Below, piece after piece: positions 45,728 to 58,746 of a DNA stretch of 64,000 nucleotides. How positions within the stretch are numbered: the first letter of the stretch is position 1; each line of letters opens with the position of its first letter. The DNA comes from Doryteuthis pealeii. Lineage: Eukaryota; Mollusca; Cephalopoda; Myopsida; Loliginidae. A model generated the notes under the pieces. That model made no database searches, was not told where the DNA came from, and was given only the letters and a program-made list of their open reading frames with translations. The stretch covers positions 86,009,856 to 86,073,855 of the forward strand of contig CM042152.1 of NCBI GenBank assembly GCA_023376005.1, read 5' to 3'. Both the position numbers and the translations under genes were made by a program.

Positions 45728-46221
45728 GTGTATGTGTATATATATATATATATACACACATACACATTATATGAATACTTTTTGGACATTCCTTGTGTGT
45801 GTATGTATATATATACACACACACACATTATATGAATACTTATCTAATTGTGTAAGTAAATTCTTATACAATTAGATGAAAAAAAAAGAGACAACTGTTT
45901 TTGACATATGGTGAATTAGAGTAAGTAGTAAGTGATCACAAATTTCTAAAAACTTTTGACTATAATTAACTTTTGTATATTTCATTATGAACACCAATAC
46001 TTATATATTTTCTTTTGTAAAACTTTATTATGAAGAGCACTACTTGTATATCTTAAATACACTTAACATTTTGGTTGTTGTGCTTATTTTTCATAATTTG
46101 CTTTTGTCTTTGATGTAATATACCAATTTATTGGAGTAAATAAATGTTGTCATTTTATTTTCTGACTTTCAACAATCTTGTCTATTTACCAAACTAAATC
46201 ATATTTGCCTCTTTATTTACA

Positions 46222-46680
46222 ATTTGAACAATCTGGAATAAGAAATTTTATTTCAGAATTTCTTTTTAAATAGAAAAATTAATAAAATTATTGATTTATG
46301 AATCAAAAGGATAAATATTAAATAAAATGAATTATATTGGTAAATTCTTTAAAGTAAGTTAAAGTATTATCAAGTATATCTACAACTGGTTGAGGAATAT
46401 TTATGATTTCTTAAAGAGTTGAATACTTTTGTTATAACACTGTCTTTAACGTGGCTGAAAAGTATGTTTTGATGGTCAGTGCAATTTGGAAAAATAAAAG
46501 TTTTATTTCAGAATTTCCTTTTAAATTGAACAAGGAATAAATTTATTGATTTATTTATGCATCAAAAGGATAAATTTTAATTAATTCCTAATTAATTATA
46601 TTAGTAAATTCTGTATTCAACAAAAGCCGAACTATATTTACTCCGGGGGTGGGGGGAGTATATTTATGATTTCCTAAACA
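46222..46680 (+). repeat. ~256-bp tandem duplication (copy 3)
   Basis: Counterpart of 10455-10912. Confidence 0.68.
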
Positions 46681-47851
46681 ATTATCTTTGCCAAAAAATA
46701 ACTGCAATTATCTGCCTCACACTTTTGAGACTGAATCAAATAAGAAACATCTATTTCATATTTCTCTTCTGTCTATATCATTTTTCCCTCTTCTATTCTC
46801 AAATGAAAATCTCTTTCTTTTTCCTCGTCTTCCACCAAACATGTTATATCCTTTCTTTTCTCCTAAGTATTTCTATTCACCATATTTCCCATCATGCACT
46901 TTTCATCCCATCAATTTGACTTCAAAGATGAATCTGTGCATTAAACCATGAAGGTCATATTTTAGAGTAGAATGACAGATCAAGGTAACTGATACCTACA
47001 CATTTCTATTCATCAAAATGGATTCAAGATCACATGAGAATAAAACTTATTATGAAATCATGCATATCTGACATGATATGGTTAAAATATCTTAGTTGAC
47101 CATCACTCTGATGATGTTTGTAGTTGGGCAGTCACCTTGAATAGATTTGCACAGCAACCTTTGTGTGAATGTTTGTAAAGTGAGAAGACTCTCAAAAAAA
47201 TATGTGTAAAACTTTAAAAAAACAAAAACAATTTCAGTTTATATTTTTGTTATTCTTACTTTATACTGATCTTTTTTTTTCATAATTTCAATGTTTATAG
47301 ATGTGTATGCCAATGGGATTACAGTGGGCTTTTTCATATATATATATATATATTTTTTTTTTTTATTATGCGAATATTTTTTTCTTTTTGTTAATGGTAA
47401 CAAACAAAAGCTAAGTAAAAGCTATTAGAGGAATCTAAAATACTTAACAGTGCATAGCCTACAAATATCATGAAGTGGATGCATTTGAAAAGTAATGAGG
47501 CCTTTTCTTCTCCCTCAGCAACTATTTGCCACATACAATTTATTACAGTTATGGCCTGCTACACTGAAAGGTTAGAGAGAATCTACTTTAGAATAAACAT
47601 AGACTTAAAGTTTAAAAAAAAAAAAATCTAAACATTTTGTACATTGATTCTTGTTTATTATATTCCCAATCTATCACAATCTGTAACTATGTACACATAA
47701 CTTTATACTATATGCTTTGTGGTCTTGCGTCCAAATGATGAAAAACATAAAAAGAAAATACCATTTTGAATAACTGAGCTATAAGAAAACTATGAATTAA
47801 CTTAATTGGAAAGCTGGAAATATGATCAAAAACCTACAAAAAAAGATGAAT

Positions 47852-48228
47852 ATATTTGTAATGAATGAAATAATGAAAGTGATAAACCCTAGATAAATTA
47901 AAGCGCCACTATTACTCACCAACTCAGTGTATGAGTAGCACAGGGATATGTGCGGTGAAGTGAGGAGCTGATGGTAGGTATGGCACTCCACCTTGAATGA
48001 AATAATGAAAGTGATAAACCCTAGATAAATTAAAGCACCACTATTACTCACCAACTTGGTGTATGAGTAGCACAGGGAACTGTGCGGTAAAGTGAGGAGC
48101 TGATGCTAGGTGTGGCACTCCACCTTAGAGACCAAAACAATCTCCTTCATCTAGTGCTTGTGAAAAGGGGATAGACTCCCTCGTTGTCTAGCTGATACCA
48201 ACTTTAGGGCACCCCAACGACTTTACTT
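47852..48228 (+). mobile_element. SINE-A with 132-bp tandem duplication (copy 3)
   Basis: The repeated unit starts at 47863 and 47995. The duplication includes 'gaatgaaataatg' flank plus SINE body, so it arose after SINE insertion. Confidence 0.75.
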
Positions 48229-48336
48229 AGTACTAGAACTTCTACATCAACAAAAATGTGTGGAGCAATTATTGATAAAGTCAATGATAACAGAATTGGA
48301 GATAAAACTTTTTAATTGAATATCTAATACAGTATA

Positions 48337-48872
48337 TGAGGGTCATTCAATAAATTAAGTGAATTTAAAAAAAAAAAAGAAAGCAAAACGATTTTTTTTT
48401 TCTAAAATTTTTTCCATAAATGTTTGGAATTAGTTTATAGCAAACATTATTTTAATCTTGCAAGAATATTTGTCTTGACCTTATTTAAAGTTACAGCAAA
48501 TAAAATAGTGCTCCAGACTTGAACAGAGATCTGTTAGCAAATTTTTGGTGGCTGAATAGTGTGCAAACCATATGAAATAAACGTATGATGTATACAGAGA
48601 AGCATGTTTTAGTCAGAAAAACAAAAAGTTTACAAATGGACTAAATATGAGCCCAAGTTGAAAAGACAGTCCATGGAGTGGAAACCAATTGACTCTCCAG
48701 TAAAAGAAAAAGTTCCAGGTACAGCAGTCAGTAAAGAGTCATGCTGACAGTCTTCTGGGACATGAAAGGATCCATTACTATTGATGTCCTTGAAAAAGGT
48801 GCAACTGTAAACAGTGCCTCCTATTCCCAACTCCTTAGGCAATATTTCACCATATTTATTGAATGACCCTTG
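48337..48872 (+). pseudogene. Internally deleted mariner remnant (copy 3)
   Basis: Element 536 bp between TA dinucleotides, with terminal repeats as in 12574-13108. KRQSMEWK is present near 48657. Confidence 0.82.
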
Positions 48873-49270
48873 TATAATAAAGTAAACTCTGGTACAAGAT
48901 GTGAATTAAAGTCAAATTTGATTTGAAGACCAAAAATATGTCAGAAACAAAACCAATGAGAAGATAAAGATACATTTACAAAATCAATGTTTAAAATAAT
49001 AAAAAATACTTAATCTAAGAATCGCTGACATCAATTCCCAGATAGTAAAAAGGTGGGGTGAGATAAGGATAGGAATTCCATCTGTCTGACTTTTATGTCT
49101 AAAATGGTAGGAGTGTGGCGACATGACAAAGCAAGCTTACAGATTATTGGAAAAATTATGGTTTAATTATCTGCCCTTGGCACCAGGGTGTGAATCAACC
49201 AATACCGTAGATTGGTGCCTAAATTGAATCTCTTTCCTTACTTGTAGTGTTGGCCATCAGAGCAGCAAGA

Positions 49271-49896
49271 CATATTATCCAGCTGCCCTGTCAGCTGGGG
49301 CGTTAGAATGCACCGACTGCACCTCTGCAGAGGGGTAAGACTCCCCTAATGGGGCCACCTGTTTGCCGTGGGTGGCGACCCGTGATGCTTAAGGATGGAG
49401 CCCGGGTGGATGAGCAGTTCATGACATGCAATACTCCACTTTGGCCCTATCTTGGGCTGGATGGGCGGTCGGAGAGACCCCCTTCGATCAATCGGCTGGT
49501 CACGCCAAGCCCTAGAACCTATATGATTTTCCCAACCCTATTGCCCTTATGGCAAGCCCCAACCCCTTTTTATCATATGGGTGCTAGAAGGCGGTGGCTG
49601 CGGGTCTACATATCCTGGGAATGACGTTAAACTCTATCTGATTGTGAGGTTCCAGTTTTGGAGGTTTGGGGAATGTGGAGCACCCCTTCATCACCATTGC
49701 TCCCTGGTCCACTCTGACCCAGAGTGGTAGTACCTGTTAGGGTCCCACCTATGGGTTAAATAGAAAAATGTATTTATAAAAAAATTGTATCATCCATTAA
49801 GAATTGATTTATTTCAAAACTTTATCGGCATTAAATGACCCACTGAGGTTGATATGCCATAAAACAAAACAAACCAAACCAAACCATATTATCCAG
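49271..49896 (+). mobile_element. SINE-C, longest copy, 12-bp TSD (copy 3)
   Basis: The body is 49283-49884 (602 bp). It includes GGGCTGGATGGGCGG, of which copy 1 has lost about 8 bp. CATATTATCCAG on both sides. Confidence 0.87.
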
Positions 49897-51296
49897 TCTC
49901 TCTCAGAGATAAGTCTGGCTGCAATGCTATTAAGTTTGGAAGTTGTATTTTTTTTTGAATATATGTTTTTATCTTCATTTATTTGTTGAGTCGTCTTCCT
50001 TTGAATTTAAATGCCTACCTATCAATGTAGGAAAATATATGGTGATTAGTAAAAATAAAAAAATAACCATAAGATTACTACAAATTTAAGTCTTAACCAA
50101 AATTTTTTAAGTAGTTTAAATATATTTTTTCTAAAATATTTCCAAATTGAAGACTGAAAAGTAAAACAGTAACAAGTATTTTAATAGAAAAACTAATGAA
50201 GCCATCAGTAAAAAAAAAAAAAAAAATTGATAAAGTACATGAATTTATTTTACTATAATTTATAGTTCTGAATGTCAGATTACCAACTTTACATCATGGA
50301 TGATTGATAAAGTCATAGCTGACGTTGACCAATGGGAATTCAAGTCAAATAATTTCCCTCTAACATGAATTTTTGTTTATGTAACTATGTTTCTCTCAGT
50401 TTCTTCTTCAAAAAGATGCCAACCATAATATCATGGTCAAACGTGCCTGTGCAGATCTATCTGCCAAAATAGAAACATATTCTTGCTGCCTGTGACAAGT
50501 TACAGTCTTCCTACAAGACATGCTTCCATAGAAAGAATTTAAAAAAAAAAGAAAAGAGGAAAGCAAATAGACAGCCGACAAAATGGCTGATAGTCAAGAA
50601 AAAAGATGAATGCTAGCCAACTTCCACCTACAAGTAATAAATTTTGACCTGATGTCAGGGTGGCCATATGATAAATACAAAGAAGAAAAATCATTGCATA
50701 TGATAAAAATCGGGAAACGATATTGGAAATAAAAAGAATTGTATACTATAACTTTTTCCAAACATTATTTGATCAAAAGGCACCAAAAATATTTGCTTCA
50801 ATATTCTTACTTTGACTCTAAGCAAATATTTCAAAAACATATTAAATCCTAATGCTCAAATAGCAGTAAAAAAAAATTCTTGAGTTAATGGACAAATATT
50901 GAAAAAAAAAAAATTGTTAAACAATATTTGCTGTCTTTGGCAACCTCCACTTAAAGGCAAGACACTTCCTATTTATAGAATTATTATAATTATATACATA
51001 TCTTAATTATCTTTCTTATTAGTTAAAGTAAAATTATTAGTATATCAGTATCTCTGATAGAGTACAGACAAGTCAAGGATTCTTCCCTGCTTATTCCTTT
51101 TATTTTCTTAGTAAGGAAACTCAAGAAAAAAAATTCTGAAATCAGCAGTTTATAGACCTAATGTTATTGTCCTTGGACAGATATATTTTATCAATTTTTA
51201 CTCAATTAAATATTACTTGGAAATCGCTCACTAGACTGGAAATAGTTATTTTTAGACTTAGAACAATTTAACAATATAGTGTTAAAGATATTAGTA

Positions 51297-51482
51297 CTTG
51301 CCCTCGCGAACTCAGCATATGAGTAGCATAGGGATCCTTGTGGTAAAGTGAGGGGTGATGGTAGGTGTGGCACTCCACCTCAGATGCCAAAACAATCTCT
51401 TTCTCTAGTGCTAGTGACAAGGGGATAGATTCCCTCACTGTCTGGCTGATACCGACTTTAGGCCACCCCAATGACTTATGAG
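51297..51482 (+). mobile_element. SINE-A fragment lacking head (copy 3)
   Basis: Counterpart of 15536-15712; starts GCCCTCGCGAACTCAG. Confidence 0.8.
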
Positions 51483-51521
51483 ACATAAATTTTTTATGGT
51501 AAGAAACACAGAAACAAGACC

Positions 51522-51655
51522 ATGTGGAGCACCACACCCACCATCAGCTCCTTACTTTACCGCACAGATCCCCGTGCTACTCATACGCTGAGTTGGCGGG
51601 GGCCGGTATCGAACTAGGAACCTTGTGATTCCTAGCCGAACATTCTACTGACTGA
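51522..51655 (-). mobile_element. SINE-A fragment with head (copy 3)
   Basis: B box GTTCGATACC intact; A box degenerate. Tail-to-tail with the preceding fragment. Confidence 0.8.
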
Positions 51656-51999
51656 GTTTTTCTGAATAATGAAATAATAGAAAAATGTAATCTCTTGGAA
51701 CACTTCATGGGAGGGGGTGATATCAAAGCTAAAATTATTGGGTAAAAGAGAGAAAAATTCAAAATTAATTATTATAAAAATACAAAAATGACCTGTAAAA
51801 TGACATAAAATGTGTTGGAGTTTTAAATCAGAAATAGAATTAAGTCTTTCAGATTATAAACTTATTGGTTATTATGTTTAATTCTGACCAAAGTGAAGAA
51901 AATTTAAGAGTTTAATTGGTAATAAATTTATCATAAACAGTTTTTCACATTTACAGATGTAATTTATTGGAAGTTAACTTAAAGTGCACAATTTTTCAG

Positions 52000-52065
52000 T
52001 AAGCTGGTTTATGTGGTGTAATGGTTAGCAACCATTGTTGGTGTGTTCAATTCTCACTGGCCTTA
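52000..52065 (+). mobile_element. tRNA-like SINE head (copy 3)
   Basis: Counterpart of 16240-16305. Confidence 0.58.
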
Positions 52066-53480
52066 TGCCAAACTAAGCTCACTTAAATTAAAACATTGAA
52101 TTTTAAGCTAACTGCATTTATAATTTTCTATTTTTATTGCAAATGAATTAGAGTCTGCAGAATAAAATAATTTGCTTTAAAGTGATATTGTAAATAAAAA
52201 TTACCTACAACCTTTTATTATCTTAACCTTTTGATTTTAACTTAGACTATGATTTTTTTTTTTAAACAAAGCTTTGATTAATGGATTAAGTGTGTTCGTC
52301 CACCAATTTCTGACCAATGAATAATCATTTCAGTTTCTAAGATGCTGAGAAAAAATAATTTAAAAGAACAAAATAAGAAATATGAAGTGGACATTAAATT
52401 AAAAGAAAATTGCATCTAAATTGAAATATAATGAATATTCAAAAGCTTGTAATTTTCCAAATGCCTAATGTTTAGAAGATAATAAGGAAAATGACAAAAC
52501 CAAGATTTTCTTTTTTTTTTTTTTAATTAAGATGTGATATTTTCTATTGATTATTAGTTGATTTTTGTATTGATTTTATTTGCATTATTCTCAGAATTCT
52601 TAAAGAATTATAAAATGCCTTATTAATAGTTGGGCAATTGAATAAAAATGAATAGTTTTTTTTTTTGTAAATCCTTTTTGCCTAATGATTAATTAATCAA
52701 CATGAAAAACAAATGTGGATGTTTTTGTTTTTTTTTTAATGAGGAAGTGAATTAATGAATTTATTTAAATCCCAGCGATAAAGAATTGTTCCTATTTGGA
52801 TAAAATAAATATTTTTCTGTTTTTAACTTACAGGTTAATTTTAGGAAGAATGGGTTGACCATTTTCATTTATTTGAAAACTTTCTAATGATTTATTTTTC
52901 ATCATAGCGGATTTGTTAGTCTACAAAAAACATGTCTCTTTTTTTTCTTTTCTAAAATGTCACTGAATTTTATGTTTTCTTCAATGTATTGATATTATTG
53001 CATTAGGATTATTGGATAATAATCTGAGTGTTGTGATAAAGAAACAACAGAAATTAGACAAAAGTATAAAATTAAAAAAGAAGAATGCTTCATCTAAAAA
53101 AAATTGAACAAAATTATTACTGTTGGCATTTTTGAGATATAAGGCGTGTGACAAAAGCCCACTTCTACTTATAGACTCGCCGATAACCACGTGACTAAGT
53201 TACTGGCCAACCACTGGCAGTACTCTGCTGCTGTTATTATTATTTATACTGGCTGATTCTAATGTTAGCTACTCACAACTACTTGGATCTTCATGGACGA
53301 CGGATCATATCACTGGACCTTTTGACACTACGTTCGATTCCAAAACTCAGGACTTATTCACTTACCAAAGGATTCTATAGTTCAGGACTTACTTACTTTA
53401 AGTCCTTTTTAACTGGCCAAGGATGGCCAATTACATCTAAAATTATAATCATATCAGCTTGTTGCAATAAGTCAAAAGTA

Positions 53481-53722
53481 AAGTCGACAGGGGGCCTAAA
53501 GTTGGTATCAGCCAGTCAGCGAGGGAGTTTACCCTTTTCAATAGCGCTAGACCAAGGAGATTGTTTTTTAGCATCTGAGGTGGAGCGCCACACCTACGAT
53601 CAGCTCCTTACTTTACCGCACAGATCCCTGTGCTACTCATACGCTGAGTTGGCGAGGGCGGGTATCGAACTAGGAACCTTGTGGTTTCTAGCCGAACGCT
53701 CTACCGACTGAGCTAGTGGGGA
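53481..53722 (-). mobile_element. SINE-A, clean full-length-like copy (copy 3)
   Basis: The minus-strand head reads ACTAGCTCAGTCGGTAGAGC and the B box GTTCGATACC is perfect. The body ends at CTGTCGACTTTAC. This is the best reference for the family in the window. The anticodon arm does not form a normal stem. A 149-codon plus-strand frame (53262-53711) across it is an accident. Confidence 0.88.
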
Positions 53723-53770
53723 TAAAAGAAGAAAATAATAAAGCTATATTGCTTATTTGAACAATGTCTA

Positions 53771-54010
53771 CTGGTAAGAGCCTCTGTAGCCTAATCAGTA
53801 AAATGTATACAGTAAGAAAGGTTATTAAGACAAAGGGATGCCAGTTTAAATCTCATTGAATATTTAGTTTTTGTTTTCAATCCATGTTGCTTGGTCATAG
53901 AATAATCTTACTAGAATTGTGGTAAAAAGCAACAAAAATAAGATTGTGAAATGCTAAGAAAAAATATTTATAATTGACACAGCTTCATCCAAGAAATTCA
54001 AAATTTGTAA
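53771..54010 (+). mobile_element. SINE-D, diverged tRNA-like (copy 3)
   Basis: Cleaner version of 18013-18260; B-box-like 'cagtttaaatctc' near 53843. Confidence 0.55.
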
Positions 54011-54014
54011 TGAT

Positions 54015-54311
54015 TCAGATTTTTCTTGTCCTGGGAATGACGTTAAACTCTATCTGATGGTGAGGTTCCATGTCTGGGGAATGTGGAACACCCCTTCATC
54101 ACCATTGCTCCCAAGTCCACTCTTACCCGGAGTGGTAGTAACTGTTAGGGTCCCATCTATGGGTTAAATAGAAAAACATGAGTTGATAAACAAAATTGTA
54201 TTATCCATTAAGAATTGATTTATTTCAAAAATTTATAGGCATTAAATGACCCACCGAGGTTGATATGCCGTAAACAAACCAAACCAAAAAAAAAAAAAAT
54301 CAGATTTTTCT
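54015..54311 (+). mobile_element. SINE-C, 5'-truncated, 12-bp TSD (copy 3)
   Basis: The body is 54027-54299 with TCAGATTTTTCT at 54015-54026 and 54300-54311. It has an oligo-A tail of about 13 after CAAACCAAACC. It inserted next to SINE-D. Confidence 0.87.
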
Positions 54312-55152
54312 AAGGTTCATTTTCAAACACTTTTGCATCTTAGGATACAGACAATTTTTTTACAAAAAAAAAAAAAGTGACCTTAGCTTAAAATTGTACT
54401 GATCTCAAAGGAAATTAATGAACAATATCAAATGATAACTGTCTGTATTTATGAAAATGAATGCATATCGCAATTGCCAATTAAAGTTGAATCTGGTTGG
54501 ATAAACATTCTTGTCTGCTTCAGTTGAGCAAGTCTGAAGAGCAAAGAAAATACTTGGTTTCATTCTTGAGCAGGATTTCTTGATCTAAGCCAGGAAACGT
54601 CTTTCTTCAAAGTGGATTACAGTTAACTGCATTATGCCCCACTAGTTTAGAGTTGAAACATTCTTTGCAGGCGACAGTTTCTATTGTTGAAATTGGCAGA
54701 GTCAATGATGCTGCGTTTAGGGTCACTTGTCAAGAATTGGCAAGATGGGAGGAAATACTCTGTTATTGCTGTCTGACCAGTTCAGATATTATACTCTGTT
54801 CATGTGTAACACATTTTGTTAATGGATGAGCCAAATCTATTTAACAAGTTTCTAGCCTTTGTAAAGCACTTCAAATTCAATACAAAATCTCTCCAAATTT
54901 TACTCTCCTTAGATTTTGATTTTTAACAAGAGTCCCTGTTGTCTTTATCTTTTTTTTTTTTTAAAAAAAGCACATTTCTAAATTCTCATTTGAAAAAAAA
55001 GAATCAACTGAACAAAATTAAATTTTCATCTCAATTTAAATCCAAGTTAGAGAATGTTTTAGCTAACTAAAGTTTAAATTAATAAGCATTGAGCATAAAA
55101 TTTAGAATAAGATTTTTGGATGTTTGTTTTTTAGAAGCATTGTTGAATAAAG

Positions 55153-55292
55153 TATATATTTTATTTATATTTTTTTGCTTGAAAGCAATTACAATGCATG
55201 TATCAAATAAAATTCGATACTTTATTCGAATTCTATGCAATACATGCATTGTAATTGCCTTCAAGCAAAAAAAAATATAAATAATAATATAA
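55153..55292. mobile_element. Palindromic MITE, ~52-bp arms (copy 3)
   Basis: The left arm (about 55169-55220) and right arm (about 55225-55278) pair over roughly 46 of 52 positions around a short CTTTATTC centre. Outer edges are TTATTTATAT and ATATAAATAA. It has no coding capacity. The target duplication is uncertain because the flanks are TA/AT-rich. Confidence 0.78.
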
Positions 55293-55883
55293 AGTTTAGT
55301 GAGGTGAGTTTACTAAGGTGAGTCAAAAGTTTGCAATATTTTTGGTAATATGAGATACAATTCAGCAGCTACAGACACTTTTCCAAAAGGTTTTGAATGT
55401 GACGAATCACAACAGACTGTGAGATGCCAAGCTTGCCTGATATTCTATTTCCAGAATTTGCCTCTATGGTTTAGAACACAACCTTGGAGTCCACCATTTT
55501 AGGCTTTCCTGACATTGCCTGATTGTCAAAGTACTTGCAACCCAAGTAAACATTTCTTGAACCATTTGGTTACTGTACTGTGATCAACTGCACCTTCAAT
55601 TTTTGCACAATAAATGTTTTTGGTTGCTTCTGTAACATTATCGTCTGGTTTGAACTCTTAAAGCATGAGTTCCCAAATTAGGCTACATTGAATGTTCATC
55701 TGTGTGGCTTTCAAATACCACATGGAGTAAAGCAATGCACAACATGTCAGCAAACCAACTATCACAGTACTACTAACCACAGTGGATACCTTTAATGGCT
55801 TGAACTGCTTCAGTCACATGATATATGTGCTGCAAACTAGCATGTACCAAAATATTGCAACACTTTTTAGTCACCCTAGTAAT

Positions 55884-56199
55884 TGAAGAATAATTAAAGT
55901 TCCAATTACCATCGAACTGGGAAGAAAAGGCAACAAACGGTTGTAACTTAAATACAAACCCGAATAGTCACAAAGTCTACTGCAGAATGACAGGATATAT
56001 ATAAGACTCCACAATGTCATTCAAATCAAGCAGTCAAGCAGCCAATCAGAACTCAAATATTGGAATCACCCAAATTCATGAATGGGTCATTCTTGATTTC
56101 TATATATACCAACTGTCTTGGACACTGCTTAAGTTGTACTTAGTTAGCTGCTGTTATTCAAACCAACAGTAGACTTACTGACTTCAATAGGAATAATGT
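55884..56199 (+). repeat. Family E repeat, left inverted arm (copy 3)
   Basis: It pairs with 59752-60060 in reverse. Both ends carry GAATAAT, which could be a short target duplication. Confidence 0.7.
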
Positions 56200-56220
56200 C
56201 TTTTAAAGTGTTTCAGTGTC

Positions 56221-56425
56221 ATTCATTTGGGTGATTCCATTCCTTGAGTCTTGATTGGCTGCTTGGTTTCTGTGGTGTTACGATGCTTGATAAATACTCT
56301 GGCATTCAGCAGTAGGCAGAGTTTAGGGTTAGGTAAGATCCGTATTGAGTTAAGCTTCCTTGTTGCCTTGTCTTACCAATTTGACAGTAATTGGGATTCC
56401 TCTACTAGTACGATATTTATTCTAC
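56221..56425 (-). repeat. Family E partial unit, inverted (copy 3)
   Basis: Adjacent to and opposite from the 55884 unit. Contains GGGTTAGG and CCTTGTTGCCTTGTC. Confidence 0.62.
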
Positions 56426-56817
56426 AATTGTATTCAACTGATTAATTATTAACTAGTAAAGAAAAACTACTTAACATCTTTGATAAGAAAAGAAAACCGA
56501 GTATGTATTATTTATGCTTGAGAGTTGACATTTATCTATGTTGGAGAATTCATTTATTTATTATTATATATGAATAATGAAATAAAGTAGGTATATTACT
56601 GAAACTGAGATGATTTCATACTTCCCACCATTATCAATGGTGAGTGTTCAGAAAAAAAATTGCATTGTGTGAAAAAAATAAGTGATAGTCTAAAGGTGAC
56701 ATGTCTGTTGTTTAAAGGTATAACCCAAACATTTTTGACTGAGTTTTCAAGGCATACACTCACTCCACACTTTTACTTCAATTTGAGTTTGTTTTGTATT
56801 AAGCCCAGCTTAGTAAA

Positions 56818-57457
56818 TCTTATTATAATGGAGATTGTGGGTTTTTCTATCTGTAACCGAAACTATATTACTATACAAGTCACAATTATTTTAGTTATTT
56901 ACATCATATTCTCCATGATTTTATTTTTATTTAAACCTCAATTATTAATAAAATTGTTTTACATTACTTACACTGTTGACCATATCTACATACTAATAAC
57001 ATGCAATTGTATTTATATATACAACAAAATAGAGGTTTACAGTATGAATGGGAAGGCTAATTTGCATATTGATCTTAAAAATTGATTTTAATAAATATAT
57101 GCTTAGTATTATTGATTTCTAATTGTTTGGTTTTATCTTTTGAATATGAGCAAAAATCTCTTCGATAAATCTTAAAAGAAATCCCTTAACAAGAAGAAAT
57201 AACTGTAATATTATTCTTTACTTCCTATTTTAACTAAACAGTTTAAATTAGGAAAATTTACAATGAAAGACGAGTAACGGAAAATGATGGAAGAGTTAGT
57301 TTCAAAGTTGTTCTATTTTTCAATCATACCCCCTCTGTTTCAAAAATCTTTTTATCTACATTCTTATTCAGTTTCATTAGCCTTTCTAATTTAATATGAT
57401 ATTTTATTATAAAATTTAACTAAATACTTGCACCCGGAGGGTGCATATGTTTGCTAG
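56818..57457 (+). mobile_element. Helitron family-1, intact ends, 640 bp (copy 3)
   Basis: It starts TCTTATTATAATGG after A (56817). It ends with hairpin GCACCC(GGA)GGGTGC and TTTGCTAG, then T (57458). Frames inside it, including a 141-codon one from 56660 that starts in the flank, have no Rep or helicase motif, so it is non-autonomous. Confidence 0.9.
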
Positions 57458-57799
57458 TATCAATAATGAATAAGGTAATATGTAAATATCAATAATGAAT
57501 AAGGTAATATATCTAATTGACCAATCAAAAACAAGTGTACAGACTTTTTGCAGCTGCAATTTCCTTGGCTGCTTTTTGTTCTTTTGCTTCAGATTATTTT
57601 TTCTTTTTCCCCTGGGTGAGTTGATGAGTATAGAACATGCAAATAATGAATGAAAAACAAAATTGTAACTTGGTAAATACATTTGTACCAGTAAATCTAA
57701 TTCACCAATAAATTATCATTAGAAATGAGTGCATTATTATTAATTTTGACTTGTATATTTTTCTTTGATCTTTTAATCTTAGTTTCTTTTTTATTGTCA

Positions 57800-58406
57800 C
57801 TAGCAAATATATGCAAGTATTAATGTCATAAAATATTATATTAAATTAGAGAGTCTAAAGAAACTAAATAAGAATGCAGATAAAATGATTTGAAACAGAG
57901 TGGGGTATAATCGAAAAATATAACAGCTGAAGCTTCCTCTTCCATCACCCCCGTCTTTCCTTGCTAAACTTTTCTAATTTAACTATTTAGTTAAATTAGG
58001 AAGTAAAAAATAAAATTACAGTTATTTCTTTTTGTTAATTGATTTCTTTTAAGATTTATCTCCGAGATTTTTGCTCATATTCATTAAGATAAAATCAAAT
58101 AATTAGAAATCAACAATACCAAGCACATATTTATTAAAATCAATTTTTAAATATCAATATGCAAATTAGGCTTGCCATTCACACTGTAAACTGCTATTTG
58201 TTGTACATATAAATACAATTGCATGTTATTAGTATGTAGATATGGTCATCAGTATTAATAATGAAAAACAATTTTATTATAATTGAGGCTTAAGTAAAAA
58301 TGATTCATGGAGAATGTGATGTATAATAACTAAATGGATAGTGACTTGAGTAGTGATATAGTTTTGGTTACAGAGAAACAAACACATAATCTCCATTATA
58401 ATAAGA
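57800..58406 (-). mobile_element. Helitron family-1 lacking terminal hairpin (copy 3)
   Basis: On the plus strand it reads CTAGCAAATATATGCAAGTA; compared with 43971 the 'ccctacgggtgca' hairpin part is missing exactly between two TGCA motifs. It ends AATAAGA before T (58407). It lies tail-to-tail with the previous element. Confidence 0.87.
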
Positions 58407-58746
58407 TTTATTTGGGTTGTTATTTCTTTGATAGTAAGAAACTTGTATTAGAGACAATAATAAAGGATAAGCGCTTAATTTTCATCAGAAAAAAATTAGA
58501 ATTTTAAGAATGTTTGTTTAAACTATGCACTATGTTTTCAAAATTATTCAAGTATTTTGATTTTGTGATCATCAATTCATTTGAATAAAATATTAGCTGC
58601 TGTTATTCAAATGAACAGTAGACTTACTGACTTCAATACCTATAAACTCATGCCTATTGTCTTTTGATCACTCTTGGTACCATATTTATTGTCATTGGTT
58701 TTTAAATTAGCAGTATTAATGTCTTTTCCTTTTATATTTTAGATGA

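Noticed and set aside
53262..53711. 149-codon plus-strand frame, the longest in the window
   Set aside because: Its second half is the antisense of a tRNA-derived SINE-A. In the allelic copies (17.5-17.96 kb and 27.26-27.8 kb) it is broken, and it has no domain.
53481..53722. Possible tRNA gene from perfect A and B boxes
   Set aside because: The anticodon and acceptor stems do not form, and the sequence continues into a repeated SINE body.
56660..57085. 141-codon plus-strand frame
   Set aside because: It starts in flank and runs into a non-autonomous Helitron. Composition is Ile/Leu/Tyr/Asn as expected from AT-rich DNA; no Rep or helicase motif.
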